A stretch of DNA of 51,602 nucleotides from Ruminococcus sp. Lineage in GTDB: Bacteria > Bacillota > Clostridia > Oscillospirales > Acutalibacteraceae. Where the stretch lies: assembly GCA_022510955.1 (NCBI GenBank), contig JAFLSM010000014.1, positions 1 through 51,602 on the forward strand, read 5' to 3'. This document shows positions 6,838 to 15,795 of the stretch, piece after piece (position 1 is the stretch's first letter; each line of letters starts with the position of its first letter). The translations under genes were made by a program, and so were the position numbers. The notes under the pieces are model-generated. The model did no database searches, was not told the origin of the DNA, and was given only the letters and a program-made list of their open reading frames with translations.

Positions 6838-6912
6838 TGGACTGTACCTATCCGAGCACACAGAACCGTATAAAAACGCTCTATTGTGTCTGACAGTTTA
6901 CAAGCAGTTTCC
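6838..6912. repeat. Palindromic repeat with ACCTATCCGAGCA core (copy 2)
   Basis: Resembles 3689-3775 through the shared CTATCCGAGCA, CTCTATTGTG/CTCTTTTGTG and CAGTTT..TATAAA blocks. The outer arms ACTGT/ACAGT differ from copy 1 but still pair. It lies between the GNAT gene and the DUF3795 terminator. Confidence 0.5.
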
Positions 6913-6920
6913 TATAAAGA

Positions 6921-6963
6921 TAAAAAACAACCTGTTTTTCATTTGAAAAGACAGGTTGTTTTT
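6921..6963 (-). terminator. Terminator of the TfoX-N/DUF3795 operon
   Basis: 11-bp stem AAACAACCTGT/ACAGGTTGTTT, extended by a TTTTC/GAAAA inner pairing. A T-run follows on the minus strand and also on the plus strand, so it may work in both directions. Confidence 0.8.
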
Positions 6964-6992
6964 CAGATATTTCATCGGATAATTTGTATCAC

Positions 6993-7322
6993 TTATAAAT
7001 TTTTTGCCTGCTCCTGTGCCGTATTATCCAGATTTTCGTAGACATAGTTTCCGTTTTTCCAGTTTCGCAGGTTACAAAGCCTTATATCCTTACCGTTGTC
7101 ACCGTGTACCGGGTCATTTATTAAATCACAAATCTTCTGACAAGGCAATTCAGGACATTCTCCGCAATGCTCAAAGCCTTTTTCAATACAGCACTTAGCT
7201 TTATCACATTCACCCCAAAACATCTTACCGCCGTTGGCTTTACACCCCTTGCAATTTACCTTATCCTTCCACTCGCATGTTCCGCAGTATGTACCGCAAT
7301 ATGCAATCATTTCTTTATCCAT
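6993..7322 (-). CDS. DUF3795 cysteine-rich protein
   Basis: A 109-residue protein with the DUF3795 pattern: an N-terminal 'AYCGTYCGTCEWK' pair, then 'NCKGCKANGG', then a C-x8-C-x2-C-x4-C segment around 'HCGECPELPC'. The regular Cys pairs suggest zinc or an iron-sulfur cluster; the family has no established function. The start is the ATG after GAGGAG, nine bases downstream of it; a TTG two codons earlier is in the same frame. The gene follows the TfoX-N gene by 20 bases and shares its terminator, so the two are probably cotranscribed. Confidence 0.8.
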   Translation of the reverse strand: MDKEMIAYCGTYCGTCEWKDKVNCKGCKANGGKMFWGECDKAKCCIEKGFEHCGECPELPCQKICDLINDPVHGDNGKDIRLCNLRNWKNGNYVYENLDNTAQEQAKNL

Positions 7323-7342
7323 TTTCAAAACTCCTCGCTCTT

Positions 7343-7660
7343 TTATCTCTTCTTTTTAACTTTTCTTTCGGGCAGTTCCGCAAACATTGCCTTTACCATT
7401 TCCTCCAACTCCTCCTTGTTGTCAAGAATTGTAACAGGAAGCATAGGCTTTGCACCCTCATAAGGCGGTTCAGGCACGCTGTCGGGCATAAATCTTTTAC
7501 TTGCATCTGTAATCTTTACCATAAAGCCCGAGCCGTATATTCCGCCGAATATTCTTTCATTATAATAAAATATATATCCACCCATCATCGGAATTTTGCG
7601 TACTTCGTCAAGTCCCGACAACTGCTCTGTCACATATTCGGCAAGTTCTTTAGCGTTCAT
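7343..7660 (-). CDS. TfoX N-terminal domain protein
   Basis: A 105-residue protein matching the TfoX/Sxy N-terminal domain: 'RKIPMMGGYIFYYNERIFGGIYG' early strands, 'FMVKITD', and a basic C-terminus KVKKKR. Stand-alone TfoX-N proteins are common in Clostridia and often accompany small Cys-rich proteins. A competence role is known only for the Gammaproteobacterial two-domain form and should not be assumed. AGGTGG precedes the ATG. It is first in a pair with the DUF3795 gene. Confidence 0.8.
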   Translation of the reverse strand: MNAKELAEYVTEQLSGLDEVRKIPMMGGYIFYYNERIFGGIYGSGFMVKITDASKRFMPDSVPEPPYEGAKPMLPVTILDNKEELEEMVKAMFAELPERKVKKKR

Positions 7661-7695
7661 TTAAAAACCACCTTTCATATTATATTATATTATAA

Positions 7696-8538
7696 TTAAA
7701 AACGAGGATTTGTATTGTAAAAATGCGACACATTTTCAAGTGCCATATTAATTGACATTCCGTGATACTTTTTAAATTCCTTAATCATGTGCGACTGATC
7801 GTAATATCCGAATTTTTCAACAGCGTCTAAAATGTTAAAATTATCCTTAAGACACTCCTGCCACAACAGTTGATAACGAATAAGATTAATCATCTGCTTT
7901 GGCGAAACACCGATGTTTTCAACAAATCTGCGTTCAAGCTGTCTTTTACTTATAACACAGTAATCAGAAAGCTCAGCCACTCCCGCGTTGCCGTTACTGC
8001 TAATAATAAAATAAAGGGAATTCATAATGTCAAAATTTTCACGCTTTGCATTAAGCTTACTCAGAAGAAAATTTTCTGCTATTGCTTTCCGTTCATATAT
8101 ATTAACTGCATTATAAAGTCGTTCATTCAGAGCTTTTGCAAAACCTGAGAAATAGGCGTCCGCATTCAAAAAAGCATTAAGTACACCATTCATACTTTCG
8201 TCAGAAAACAACACCACGCTCCACGCATAAAAGCGTATGCCAAAACAAAAGCTACTGCTTTCTTCTGCAAAATAAGAAAAATTGTTAATACCGCAAAAAT
8301 TACTATCTGCCGTATTTCTTTCAGCATTTTCTGTAACAATTATGTCCATACAGATATCGGGAATTACTAATGTTTTTTTATTTTCCTGGTTAACAAAATC
8401 TGCTTTGTTGCGTTTGCTTCCCCAAAAACACCTTATGTACGGCTTTAACGCATCACACGGTTCTATTTCAATATAATTACCCGTTCGTGTAGGATTCGAT
8501 TTAACAGTTGTAAATATTTTATCAAGTCTAAAAGGCAT
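7696..8538 (-). CDS. AraC-family transcriptional regulator
   Basis: A 280-residue regulator. The N-terminal half has the 'PCDALKPYIRCFWGS' opening typical of AraC proteins with a DUF6597-type sensory domain. The C-terminal 100 residues hold two helix-turn-helix units: VAELSDYCVISKRQLERRF, then ILDAVEKFGYYDQSHMIKEF before the family's closing helix. The ATG at 8538 has GGTGAG six bases upstream; TTG and GTG codons just before it are less likely. The effector is unknown. The neighbouring TfoX-N/DUF3795 pair, transcribed in the same direction 35 bases on, may be a target. Confidence 0.85.
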   Translation of the reverse strand: MPFRLDKIFTTVKSNPTRTGNYIEIEPCDALKPYIRCFWGSKRNKADFVNQENKKTLVIPDICMDIIVTENAERNTADSNFCGINNFSYFAEESSSFCFGIRFYAWSVVLFSDESMNGVLNAFLNADAYFSGFAKALNERLYNAVNIYERKAIAENFLLSKLNAKRENFDIMNSLYFIISSNGNAGVAELSDYCVISKRQLERRFVENIGVSPKQMINLIRYQLLWQECLKDNFNILDAVEKFGYYDQSHMIKEFKKYHGMSINMALENVSHFYNTNPRF

Positions 8539-8568
8539 ATAGCTCACCAAAATAATTAATCTATATAC

Positions 8569-8597
8569 ATAATATCATAAGTTGAAAGCATTGTCCA
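8569..8597 (-). promoter_or_regulatory. Promoter of the AraC-family gene
   Basis: TGGACA, 17-nt spacer, TATTAT on the minus strand, about 30 nt before the ATG. Confidence 0.5.
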
Positions 8598-8608
8598 TTA
8601 ATCGTATA

Positions 8609-8644
8609 AAACATAAAAAGGCTACCTCAAAATGAGATAGCCTT
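8609..8644 (-). terminator. Terminator of the ribosomal protein cluster
   Basis: Stem AAGGCTAtCTC/GAGgTAGCCTT (one mismatch) with a short ATTTT loop. On the minus strand it is followed by TTTATGTTTTA. It is the first strong terminator after rplQ and marks the end of the long ribosomal transcript. Confidence 0.8.
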
Positions 8645-8664
8645 AAACTTTATGATTTAAGCAA

Positions 8665-9006
8665 TTAGATAAGCTCGATGATTGCCATTTCAGCGCCGTC
8701 GCCACGACGAGGACCAATCTTAGTCACTCTTGTGTAGCCACCGTTTCTATCGCTGTACTTTGGAGCAATTTCCTTGAAGAGCTTTGTTGTTACATCTTCC
8801 TTAGTAACAAAAGCCAAAACCTGACGTCTGTTGTGAAGAGTATCGTTCTTTGCTATTGTAATCATCTTCTCTGCCATAGCCTGAACTTCCTTGGCACGAG
8901 TAAGTGTTGTTTCGATTTTGCCGTTCTCGAGAAGGAATGTAACCATTGCACGGAGCATTGCTAATCTCTGAGCAGTAGTTCTTCCTAATTTTCTTGTACC
9001 TGGCAT
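8665..9006 (-). CDS. rplQ: 50S ribosomal protein L17
   Basis: 113 residues, the short bacterial form. It opens with [20 protein letters not shown] and ends with a [21 protein letters not shown] tail. It lies near the exit tunnel on the large subunit. The ATG follows AAAGGAG; an in-frame extension to 9060 has no binding site. It is last in the alpha operon, 117 nt after rpoA, with a possible stem-loop in the gap (CACAATTA 9057-9064 against TAATTGTG). Confidence 0.97.
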   Translation of the reverse strand: MPGTRKLGRTTAQRLAMLRAMVTFLLENGKIETTLTRAKEVQAMAEKMITIAKNDTLHNRRQVLAFVTKEDVTTKLFKEIAPKYSDRNGGYTRVTKIGPRRGDGAEMAIIELI

Positions 9007-9123
9007 TGTATTCACTCCTTTACCGTTGGGTTTAAAAAGGGTTTTGATAACACCACACAATTATAGTGAGCGAACAAACAAGTCGTCCACTAAACATTAA
9101 CCGTTAATTGTGCGGTCTTACCT

Positions 9124-10077
9124 TCATTCTTCTTCCTTTTGAAGAGTAAATCCGAGAGAATTAAGCTTCTGAATCACTTCTTCAAGTGACTTTCTACCAA
9201 GGTTACGAACCTTCATCATATCCTCTTCGGACTTGTTGATAAGATCTTCAACTGTGTCAATGCCTGCACGCTTGAGACAGTTAAATGAACGAACTGAAAG
9301 ATCAAGATCTTCAATTGTCATTTCAAGAATCTTTTCCTTGCCCTTATCGTCCTTCTCAACCATAACTTCAGCACTTGAAGCCTTGTCTGAAAGGTTTACA
9401 AAGAGATTAAGGTGCTCAGTGAGTACCTTTGCTGCAAGAGAAACAGCCTCTTGAGCATTGATAACACCGTTTGTCCAAACATCAAGTGTAAGCTTGTCAT
9501 AGTCAGTAATCTGACCAACACGAGTGTTATCAACAGTATAGTTCACCTTTAATACAGGTGTATATATTGAATCTATCGGCAACACACCTATAACATTGTT
9601 GCCTGCGAGCTGCTTGTTACGCTCAGATGAAATGTAACCTCTGCCTCTGTCAGCAGTGATTTCCATGTTCAGCTTTGCACCGTCGCCGAGAGTAGCAATG
9701 TGAAGCTCAGGGTTAAGAATCTCAACCTCGCTGTCACATTTTATGTCTGCGGCTGTAACTTCACAAGGACCTTCAGCAATGATTTCAAGCATCTTAGGAC
9801 TTGTTTCAAGAAGTTTAGGAACAAGGCTCTTCATATTAAGAACAATTTCCGTAACGTCTTCCTTTACGCCGGGAATAGTTGAAAATTCGTGAAGAACGCC
9901 GTCGATCTTGATTGATGTAACAGCACAGCCTTCAAGTGAGGAAAGCAATACACGACGAAGGCTATTGCCCAATGTGTTGCCAAAGCCACGCTCAAGTGGT
10001 TCAACAACAAATCTGCCGTACTTTCCATCCTCGGTTAATTCCGCGGTTTCAATTTTTGGCTTTTCAATTTCTATCAT
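9124..10077 (-). CDS. rpoA: DNA-directed RNA polymerase subunit alpha
   Basis: 317 residues. The N-terminal dimerisation domain has '[20 protein letters not shown]', and a flexible linker ([10 protein letters not shown]) leads to the C-terminal domain. That domain has the two helix-hairpin-helix segments, [20 protein letters not shown] and [13 protein letters not shown], that contact UP elements and activators. AGGAGG lies before the ATG. It is preceded by rpsD with a 74-nt gap, a little wider than neighbours in this cluster. Confidence 0.98.
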   Translation of the reverse strand: MIEIEKPKIETAELTEDGKYGRFVVEPLERGFGNTLGNSLRRVLLSSLEGCAVTSIKIDGVLHEFSTIPGVKEDVTEIVLNMKSLVPKLLETSPKMLEIIAEGPCEVTAADIKCDSEVEILNPELHIATLGDGAKLNMEITADRGRGYISSERNKQLAGNNVIGVLPIDSIYTPVLKVNYTVDNTRVGQITDYDKLTLDVWTNGVINAQEAVSLAAKVLTEHLNLFVNLSDKASSAEVMVEKDDKGKEKILEMTIEDLDLSVRSFNCLKRAGIDTVEDLINKSEEDMMKVRNLGRKSLEEVIQKLNSLGFTLQKEEE

Positions 10078-10151
10078 TCGCGAATCCTCCTATACATTAT
10101 GCGACCGCAAAAGCGACCAATGTGTGTGTAATCTGTATGTGATTAATTGGA

Positions 10152-10754
10152 TTACTTGGAGTACAACTCAACGATGAGGTGTTCTTCAACAGGGAAGTCA
10201 ATGTCTTCTCTCTGTGGAGCGGCAACAACCTTGCCGCCAAGGAGATTTTCACTCTTCTCAAGCCACTTTGGAGTAACCATTGAAGCTGTTTCACCATCAG
10301 CAATAGCCTTAAATCTTGTTGTTGAGCGGCTCTTTTCCTTAACCTCAATAACATCTCCAACCTTAACAAGATATGATGGGATGTTAACCTTTTTACCGTT
10401 TACAGTAAAGTGACTGTGACTAACAAGCTGTCTTGCTTCTCTTCTTGTTGATGCAAGACCGAGTCTGAAAACAACATTGTCAAGTCTTGTTTCAATTAAT
10501 GTAAGTAATACAGTACCTGTCTTGCCCTCTGACTTTTCAGCCTTCTCATAGTAAGCTCTAAACTGCTTCTCCATGATACCGTAAATAAACTTTACCTTCT
10601 GCTTCTCAGTCAGCTGCATGCTGTATTCGCTCTTTTTTCTTCTCATCTTGCCGCCAGGGTTTCTGTTAGAAGTTTTCTTTGAATAACCCATAACTGCAGG
10701 TGAAATACCAAGCGCTCTGCAACGCTTAGCAATAGGCTGCATATTCTTAGCCAT
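10152..10754 (-). CDS. rpsD: 30S ribosomal protein S4
   Basis: 200 residues. It has the central S4 RNA-binding domain (LDNVVFRLGLASTRREARQL, then HSHFTVNGKKVNIPSYLV). The N-terminal zinc-ribbon cysteines are absent (only one Cys), so this is the zinc-independent C- form. In Bacillus, S4 represses its own gene; here rpsD is embedded in the alpha operon between rpsK and rpoA. AAGGAGG precedes the ATG. Confidence 0.97.
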   Translation of the reverse strand: MAKNMQPIAKRCRALGISPAVMGYSKKTSNRNPGGKMRRKKSEYSMQLTEKQKVKFIYGIMEKQFRAYYEKAEKSEGKTGTVLLTLIETRLDNVVFRLGLASTRREARQLVSHSHFTVNGKKVNIPSYLVKVGDVIEVKEKSRSTTRFKAIADGETASMVTPKWLEKSENLLGGKVVAAPQREDIDFPVEEHLIVELYSK

Positions 10755-10775
10755 AGCAATATCCTCCTTCTAATA

Positions 10776-11177
10776 CTATACTCGTCTTCTCTTTGGAGGA
10801 CGGCATCCGTTGTGAGGAATTGGAGTAACGTCTTTAATCATAGTTACTTCAAGACCTGCTGTCTGCAATGCTCTGATTGCAGCTTCTCTGCCCTGTCCCG
10901 GTCCCTTAACATAGACCTCAACGAACTTCATACCATGTTCCATTGCTGCTTTAGCTGCAGTTTCAGCTGCTGACTGAGCGGCAAACGGAGTTGACTTCTT
11001 TGAGCCTCTGAAACCGAGCTCGCCTGCGCTTGCCCAAGAAACAGCATTGCCCTGTGTATCGGAAATAGTAACAATAGTGTTGTTAAAAGTTGACTGGATA
11101 TGCGCTGCGCCCTTTTCAATGTGCTTGCGCTCACGGCGACGGCGAATAACCTTTTTACCACCCTTTGGTGCTGCCAT
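10776..11177 (-). CDS. rpsK: 30S ribosomal protein S11
   Basis: 133 residues, normal length. Family motifs include [19 protein letters not shown] and the C-terminal [19 protein letters not shown] that sits by the mRNA exit channel with S7. The gap to rpsM is 15 nt. GAGGGC precedes the ATG. Confidence 0.97.
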   Translation of the reverse strand: MAAPKGGKKVIRRRRERKHIEKGAAHIQSTFNNTIVTISDTQGNAVSWASAGELGFRGSKKSTPFAAQSAAETAAKAAMEHGMKFVEVYVKGPGQGREAAIRALQTAGLEVTMIKDVTPIPHNGCRPPKRRRV

Positions 11178-11192
11178 AATCCTTTGCCCTCC

Positions 11193-11561
11193 TTACTTCT
11201 TCTTATTAGCCATGGTCTTACGAGGACCCTTACGAGTACGAGCGTTAGTCTTTGAACGCTGACCTCTTACAGGGAGTCCCTTTCTGTGACGAACGCCACG
11301 GTAACAACCAATATCAATAAGTCTTTTAATATCAAAAGCAATGTCACGGCGAAGGTCACCTTCAACGCGGCAGTTATGCTCAATGTATTCTCTGAGCTTA
11401 GAAACATCTTCTTCTGTCAAATCTCTAACACGAGTGTCAGGATTTACACCTGTTGCAGCAATAATGTCGTCTGCAGTTTTACGGCCGATACCGTAGATAT
11501 AAGTTAAACCGATTTCAACTCTCTTATCTCTTGGTAAGTCAACACCTGCTATACGAGCCAT
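11193..11561 (-). CDS. rpsM: 30S ribosomal protein S13
   Basis: 122 residues. It begins [20 protein letters not shown], has a helix-hairpin-helix IGRKTADDI, and ends in a basic tail ([15 protein letters not shown]) that reaches the P-site tRNA. AGGTG lies upstream of the ATG. It follows rpmJ. Confidence 0.97.
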   Translation of the reverse strand: MARIAGVDLPRDKRVEIGLTYIYGIGRKTADDIIAATGVNPDTRVRDLTEEDVSKLREYIEHNCRVEGDLRRDIAFDIKRLIDIGCYRGVRHRKGLPVRGQRSKTNARTRKGPRKTMANKKK

Positions 11562-11617
11562 TCAGTTGCACCTCCATAAAAAATTATAATTCTGAATTTG
11601 TTAAGTTAAGGTAAAAA

Positions 11618-11731
11618 TTAACCCTGACGCTGCTTGTGCTTTGGGTTTTCGCAAATTACCAATGTCTTACCTTTTCTCTTAATGATTTTGCACTTATCGC
11701 AAATTTTCTTTACTGAAGGTCTGACTTTCAT
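11618..11731 (-). CDS. rpmJ: 50S ribosomal protein L36
   Basis: 37 residues. It begins [15 protein letters not shown]. The zinc ligands Cys11, Cys14, Cys27 and His32 are all present, so this is the zinc-binding (C+) form. It ends KHKQRQG as usual. It lies between infA and rpsM, its standard place in Firmicutes. Confidence 0.95.
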   Translation of the reverse strand: MKVRPSVKKICDKCKIIKRKGKTLVICENPKHKQRQG

Positions 11732-11775
11732 TAGTTAATCATTCCTTTCTAAAAATTCGTGTTAAATTACAGGGC

Positions 11776-11994
11776 TTATTTAGAGCGCCATGTAATTCTT
11801 CCTCTTGTCAGGTCGTATGGAGACATCTCCACAGTAACCTTGTCGCCCGGCAAAATGCGAATGAAGTTCATTCTGAGTTTGCCTGAAATAACAGCTAAAA
11901 TTTCGTGACCGTTCTGAAGTTCTACCTTAAACTGAGTGTTTGGCAGAGCCTCTCTTACAATACCTTCAATTTCAATTACATCCTGTTTAGACAT
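11776..11994 (-). CDS. infA: Translation initiation factor IF-1
   Basis: 72 residues forming a single S1/OB-fold domain: [20 protein letters not shown], then [13 protein letters not shown] and the C-terminal [11 protein letters not shown]-1 occupies the A site of the 30S subunit during initiation. The ATG is four bases after the stop of the KOW-domain gene, whose last codons supply the GGGGGT binding site. Confidence 0.97.
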   Translation of the reverse strand: MSKQDVIEIEGIVREALPNTQFKVELQNGHEILAVISGKLRMNFIRILPGDKVTVEMSPYDLTRGRITWRSK

Positions 11995-11998
11995 ACCG

Positions 11999-12241
11999 TC
12001 AACCCCCATTTTTAAAATTGTTTAAAATCTTTTTTACTTGCGGATTGGTTCTTAAAGAACCCTCAATAACCGTATTTGTGGGCTCAAGGTGTTTAAGCTT
12101 TTTGTTTTTCGGATGCTCAAGAGTTCGTCTTTTTCCGTCTGCAATGACTGCATACTCATGATTTACCCTAAGCACAACAAAAAAGCTGTCCTTGTCACGC
12201 CCCGCCTTTGCTTTGACTATGCTGCCCTTAACTATGCTCAT
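11999..12241 (-). CDS. KOW-domain RNA-binding protein
   Basis: An 80-residue basic protein that opens with a KOW-like strand set ([21 protein letters not shown]) and continues [18 protein letters not shown]. It resembles ribosomal protein L14e/L6e-like proteins found between map and infA in many Clostridia but absent from this place in E. coli. A ribosome- or RNA-associated role is inferred from position and fold. It begins nine bases after map, and its end overlaps the infA ribosome binding site, so translation of infA is probably coupled to it. Confidence 0.8.
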   Translation of the reverse strand: MSIVKGSIVKAKAGRDKDSFFVVLRVNHEYAVIADGKRRTLEHPKNKKLKHLEPTNTVIEGSLRTNPQVKKILNNFKNGG

Positions 12242-12250
12242 AAATCACCT

Positions 12251-13003
12251 TTAATCGCACAGGGTCATAATCTTCGGTCCGTCGGGAGTGATAGCAACCG
12301 TATGCTCAAAATGAGCGGACAGCTTGCCGTCACAAGTAACCGTAGTCCATTTGTCATCAAGGACACGCACCTGATATTTGCCCTCGTTTACCATGGGTTC
12401 AATGGCAATTGTCATACCCGGAAGCAGTCGCACACCCCTGTGAGGTGCACCGTAATTGGGTACGCTTGGGTCTTCGTGTAACTTCGCACCTACGCCGTGG
12501 CCGACAAAATCTCGTACCACCGAGTAACTGCGAGCTTCGACATACTGTTGAACCGCGCTGCCGATATCGCCGATTCGATTACCGACAAGAGCCTGTTTAA
12601 TTCCCTCATTTAGGCTCTCTCGAGTAGCGTCGAGCAGTTTCTGTGCATTTTCACTGATACTGCCACAAGGGAAAGTGTAGGCGTTATCGCCGTGAAATCC
12701 CCCATAGTATGCGCCAACATCCACGCTTACTATGTCGCCCTCTTTTAGAACGAGTTTCTTGCTAGGTATGCCATGGATAACCACATTATTAACGGAAATG
12801 CATGCACTTGCAGGAAAACCGCCATAACCGAGAAACGAGGGAGTAGCTCCCTGTTTCTCGATATATTTGCGGATAATAGTGTCTATTTCATAAGTAGTCA
12901 CGCCTGGCTTTACAGCCTCGCCTGCAACACGCAACGCCTCAGCAGAAATTCTGCAAGCGTCTTTCATTTTTGAAATTTCCCGTGCTGTTTTAATAACTAC
13001 CAT
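12251..13003 (-). CDS. map: Methionine aminopeptidase, type I
   Basis: 250 residues, bacterial type Ia length. It removes the initiator Met from nascent proteins. All five metal ligands are present at Asp95, Asp106, His169, Glu202 and Glu233, with the catalytic His77 in IHGIP. The start is six bases after the adk stop, preceded by GAGGCG within the end of adk. The secY-adk-map-infA order is the usual Firmicutes one. Confidence 0.97.
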   Translation of the reverse strand: MVVIKTAREISKMKDACRISAEALRVAGEAVKPGVTTYEIDTIIRKYIEKQGATPSFLGYGGFPASACISVNNVVIHGIPSKKLVLKEGDIVSVDVGAYYGGFHGDNAYTFPCGSISENAQKLLDATRESLNEGIKQALVGNRIGDIGSAVQQYVEARSYSVVRDFVGHGVGAKLHEDPSVPNYGAPHRGVRLLPGMTIAIEPMVNEGKYQVRVLDDKWTTVTCDGKLSAHFEHTVAITPDGPKIMTLCD

Positions 13004-13009
13004 GCCGTT

Positions 13010-13642
13010 TTACGCCTCGATCTCCTTGAGGATAAGATCAGTAGTTGTATCTACCTCATCCTGTCCCTCAACATTGATAAGCTTACCCTGCTTATCATAG
13101 TAATCTGCAAGCGGCTCAGTCTCCTTGTGATAAACATCAAGACGAGCAAGCACAGTATCCGGGTGGTCATCCTTGCGCTGAACAAGGGTGCCTCCGCAAT
13201 CGTCACAGATACCCTCTTTGCTTGGCTTTAAGTTAACCAAGTGGTAAGGTCTGCCACAATTTTCGCAAACACGACGTCCGGACATTCTGTTGATGATTCT
13301 TTCATCAGATACGTCTATGTTGATAACGTATTGAATCTCAACACCCATAGCGTCCAGAGCCTCGGCCTGAGGAATAGTTCTTGGGAAACCGTCAAGGATA
13401 AAGCCCTTTTTGCAGTCGTCCTCAGCAAGTCTTTCTTTTACAATGCCGATTACAACTTCATCAGGAACAAGCTTACCCTCGTCCATAAATGACTTTGCCT
13501 TCAAACCCATCTCAGTGCCGTTTTTCAGCGCCTCACGGATCATGTTACCGGTTGAAATAGTGGGAATACCAAAGTGCTCACAAAGTACAGCGGCTTGTGT
13601 GCCTTTACCTGCACCCGGAGCGCCTAACATGATGATGTTCAT
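13010..13642 (-). CDS. adk: Adenylate kinase
   Basis: 210 residues. The reaction is AMP + ATP to 2 ADP. The P-loop GAPGAGKGT is at residues 7-15, the AMP-binding TGNMIRE at 31-37 and DGFPRT at 84-89. The long LID carries a Cys4 zinc site at 126, 129, 146 and 149, as in Gram-positive enzymes. AAAGGAG precedes the ATG. Reading upstream in frame to 13792 is possible but has no binding site and runs through a palindromic repeat, so the shorter form is preferred. Confidence 0.97.
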   Translation of the reverse strand: MNIIMLGAPGAGKGTQAAVLCEHFGIPTISTGNMIREALKNGTEMGLKAKSFMDEGKLVPDEVVIGIVKERLAEDDCKKGFILDGFPRTIPQAEALDAMGVEIQYVINIDVSDERIINRMSGRRVCENCGRPYHLVNLKPSKEGICDDCGGTLVQRKDDHPDTVLARLDVYHKETEPLADYYDKQGKLINVEGQDEVDTTTDLILKEIEA

Positions 13643-13715
13643 TTTATTATACTCCTTTTTCAGTAATAAGTCAAGGTTTATACTAAAAATCAATAGAAAA
13701 TAAGATAACTTTTTT

Positions 13716-13800
13716 AGAGCAAAATTTGTGTCAAACCGCACCACACCCCGAAAAGCAGATGCCTTTCGGTGCATGGGTGAAGTATGACACAAAAGCTGTC
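13716..13800. repeat. Palindromic repeat in the secY-adk gap (copy 1)
   Basis: Outer arms TTTGTGTCA (13725-13733) and TGACACAAA (13785-13793) enclose a nested CACC..CGAAAAG/CTTTCGG..GGTG structure. The left end, AGAGCAAAATTTGTGTCAAAC, matches 18 of 21 bases with the window's right edge at 51571-51591. In the secY-adk transcript it would be a long stem-loop. No U-run follows, so termination is not implied. Confidence 0.55.
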
Positions 13801-13833
13801 AGAATATATCCGTTTTTTTATCCGGGTATATTA

Positions 13834-15144
13834 TTAATCAAGAAAACCTTTGTAATGTCTCATCATCATCTGTGACTCAAGCTGCTTAACAGTTTCAAGA
13901 GCAACACCTACAATAATGATGATCGATGTACCGCCGATTGTCATAGAACCCATACCGGTAGCGGCACCGTAAATAAGTGGAAACAGAGCGATAACTGAGA
14001 GGAACAACGCTCCAATCAGAGTAATTCTTGAAAGAATGTTTCTGATGTAATCTGCTGTCGGAGCACCAGGTCTGATACCCGGAACAGTACCGTTATTTGA
14101 TTTAAGGTTGTTAGCCATTTCAATCGGATTATACTGAATAGTAGTATAGAAATAAGCAAACATAATGATTAATAAGAAGTACAATACCATGTAGAGCCAG
14201 CCGCTGGTATTGAATGCTGCAAAGAATGCACCCCAGAAGCCGTCACCCTCTTGTATGCCGAGGAAAAGGTTGATTGTACCCGGAATAGATAAAATTGAGC
14301 TTGCAAAAATGATTGGCAATACGCCGCCAAGAGCAACCTTAATTGGAAGGTGGCTTGACTGACCGCCGTACATCTTTCTGCCAACTACTCTCTTAGCATA
14401 CTGGATTGGAATTCTTCTTTCGCTGTCCTGCATAAATGTAATAAACCAGATAACAGCAATGAAGATAATAGCCCAAACAGGAACGAGGATATAGAACTGT
14501 GTCTGACCCTCTGAACCGAGGTTCCAATACCGACCAAGAATGTTGATTGTTGATGGGAGCTGTGCAACAATACCTGCGAAAAGGAGAATGGAAATACCAT
14601 TACCGATACCGTGACTGTTGATTTGCTCGCCAAGCCACATCATAATAGCAGTACCTGCAGTAAATACAAGTACGATTACAATAGCCGAGAACCAGAAACT
14701 AAAGCCCTCGTTGTAATTGAGAACAGCCTTCTGCTTAAGGTAGAAGAGATAAGCAGTACCTTGGATAAGACCAAGACCAACTGTTACATATCTTGTGATA
14801 GTACCAATCTTTCTTCTGCCTACCTCGCCCTCTTTTGCCAATCTCTCAAGAGGAGGAATAGCAACACAGAGGAGCTGCATAATGATGGAGCTGTTGATGT
14901 ATGGTGTGATACCCATTGCAAATAATGTTGCATTTGAGAACGCACCACCTGAAAGTGTGTTCAAATAGGCAAGCATTGTGTTGCCTGTTGAAATATCGCC
15001 CATTGCCTGAGCAAGAGCTTCCATATTCAGAAATGGAACAGGAATAACTGAACCAATTCTGAATACGATGATAATTAAAAGTGTAAATAAGATTTTCTTT
15101 CTTAAATCAGGGATTGACCAAGCGTTTTTTATTGTTTTAAACAC
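13834..15144 (-). CDS. secY: Preprotein translocase subunit SecY
   Basis: 436 residues with ten membrane segments forming the protein-conducting channel with SecE and SecG. Recognisable parts include the amphipathic N-terminus KTIKNAWSIPDLRKK, the plug region after TM1 and the cytosolic loop IPIQYAKRVVGRKMYGGQ that docks SecA and ribosomes. The start is GTG immediately after the rplO stop, using GAGGTGA inside rplO, so translation is tightly coupled. Confidence 0.97.
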   Translation of the reverse strand: MFKTIKNAWSIPDLRKKILFTLLIIIVFRIGSVIPVPFLNMEALAQAMGDISTGNTMLAYLNTLSGGAFSNATLFAMGITPYINSSIIMQLLCVAIPPLERLAKEGEVGRRKIGTITRYVTVGLGLIQGTAYLFYLKQKAVLNYNEGFSFWFSAIVIVLVFTAGTAIMMWLGEQINSHGIGNGISILLFAGIVAQLPSTINILGRYWNLGSEGQTQFYILVPVWAIIFIAVIWFITFMQDSERRIPIQYAKRVVGRKMYGGQSSHLPIKVALGGVLPIIFASSILSIPGTINLFLGIQEGDGFWGAFFAAFNTSGWLYMVLYFLLIIMFAYFYTTIQYNPIEMANNLKSNNGTVPGIRPGAPTADYIRNILSRITLIGALFLSVIALFPLIYGAATGMGSMTIGGTSIIIIVGVALETVKQLESQMMMRHYKGFLD

Positions 15145-15588
15145 TTAAATCACCTCTGCACTTCCGCCTGCAGCCTCGATTGCAGCCTTTGCTGATTCTG
15201 AAAAAGCATTAACCTTAACTGTAAGCTTCTTATCAATCTTACCATTACCGAGAACCTTGACACCGTCAAAGCCGTTCTTAACTACACCTGCATTTACAAG
15301 TGCCTCGATATCTACTGTTGCACCGTCTTCGAACTTTCTGTTCAAAGTGCTGAGGTTGATAGCAACTATATTTTTAGCAAAGATGTTGTTGAAACCTCTC
15401 TTAGGAATACGGCGCTGCAACGGCATCTGGCCACCTTCAAAACCGGGACGAATGCTACCGCCTGAACGAGCCTTCTGACCCTTGTGACCCTTGCCGGCTG
15501 TTTTGCCCCAGCCTGAGCCGTGACCTCTACCAATTCTCTTTGGACCCTTTTTTGAGCCCTCAACCGGTGATAGTTCATGTAACTTCAT
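15145..15588 (-). CDS. rplO: 50S ribosomal protein L15
   Basis: 147 residues. It begins [20 protein letters not shown] with the glycine-rich [18 protein letters not shown] segment that threads into 23S rRNA. The ATG follows AAGGAGGTG; the in-frame extension to 15618 is not needed. It abuts secY. Confidence 0.97.
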   Translation of the reverse strand: MKLHELSPVEGSKKGPKRIGRGHGSGWGKTAGKGHKGQKARSGGSIRPGFEGGQMPLQRRIPKRGFNNIFAKNIVAINLSTLNRKFEDGATVDIEALVNAGVVKNGFDGVKVLGNGKIDKKLTVKVNAFSESAKAAIEAAGGSAEVI

Positions 15589-15607
15589 ATGGTTCGCACC
15601 TCCTTGC

Positions 15608-15778
15608 TTATGCTTCACTAACCTCTACGAGGTGAATGATTTTTGCTACCTTGCCCTTTGTTGAAGCATTGTCAGGCTGTGTTGTAACATCTCCAACCTT
15701 CTTCAAACCTAAGGCATGGGCGGTTGCAATCTGATCCTTTTTAACGCCGATAAGGCTCTTAACTAATTTAACTGTCAT
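15608..15778 (-). CDS. rpmD: 50S ribosomal protein L30
   Basis: 56 residues, starting [20 protein letters not shown] and continuing with [16 protein letters not shown]. This is the short bacterial ferredoxin-like-fold L30. GGAGG lies eight bases before the ATG. It is in its standard place between rpsE (17-nt gap) and rplO (19-nt gap). Confidence 0.95.
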   Translation of the reverse strand: MTVKLVKSLIGVKKDQIATAHALGLKKVGDVTTQPDNASTKGKVAKIIHLVEVSEA

Positions 15779-15795
15779 TTAAAGCAACCTCCCTA

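Noticed and set aside
13643-13792. N-terminal extension of adenylate kinase
   Set aside because: It runs through a palindromic repeat and lacks a binding site; the family start is at 13642 after AAAGGAG.
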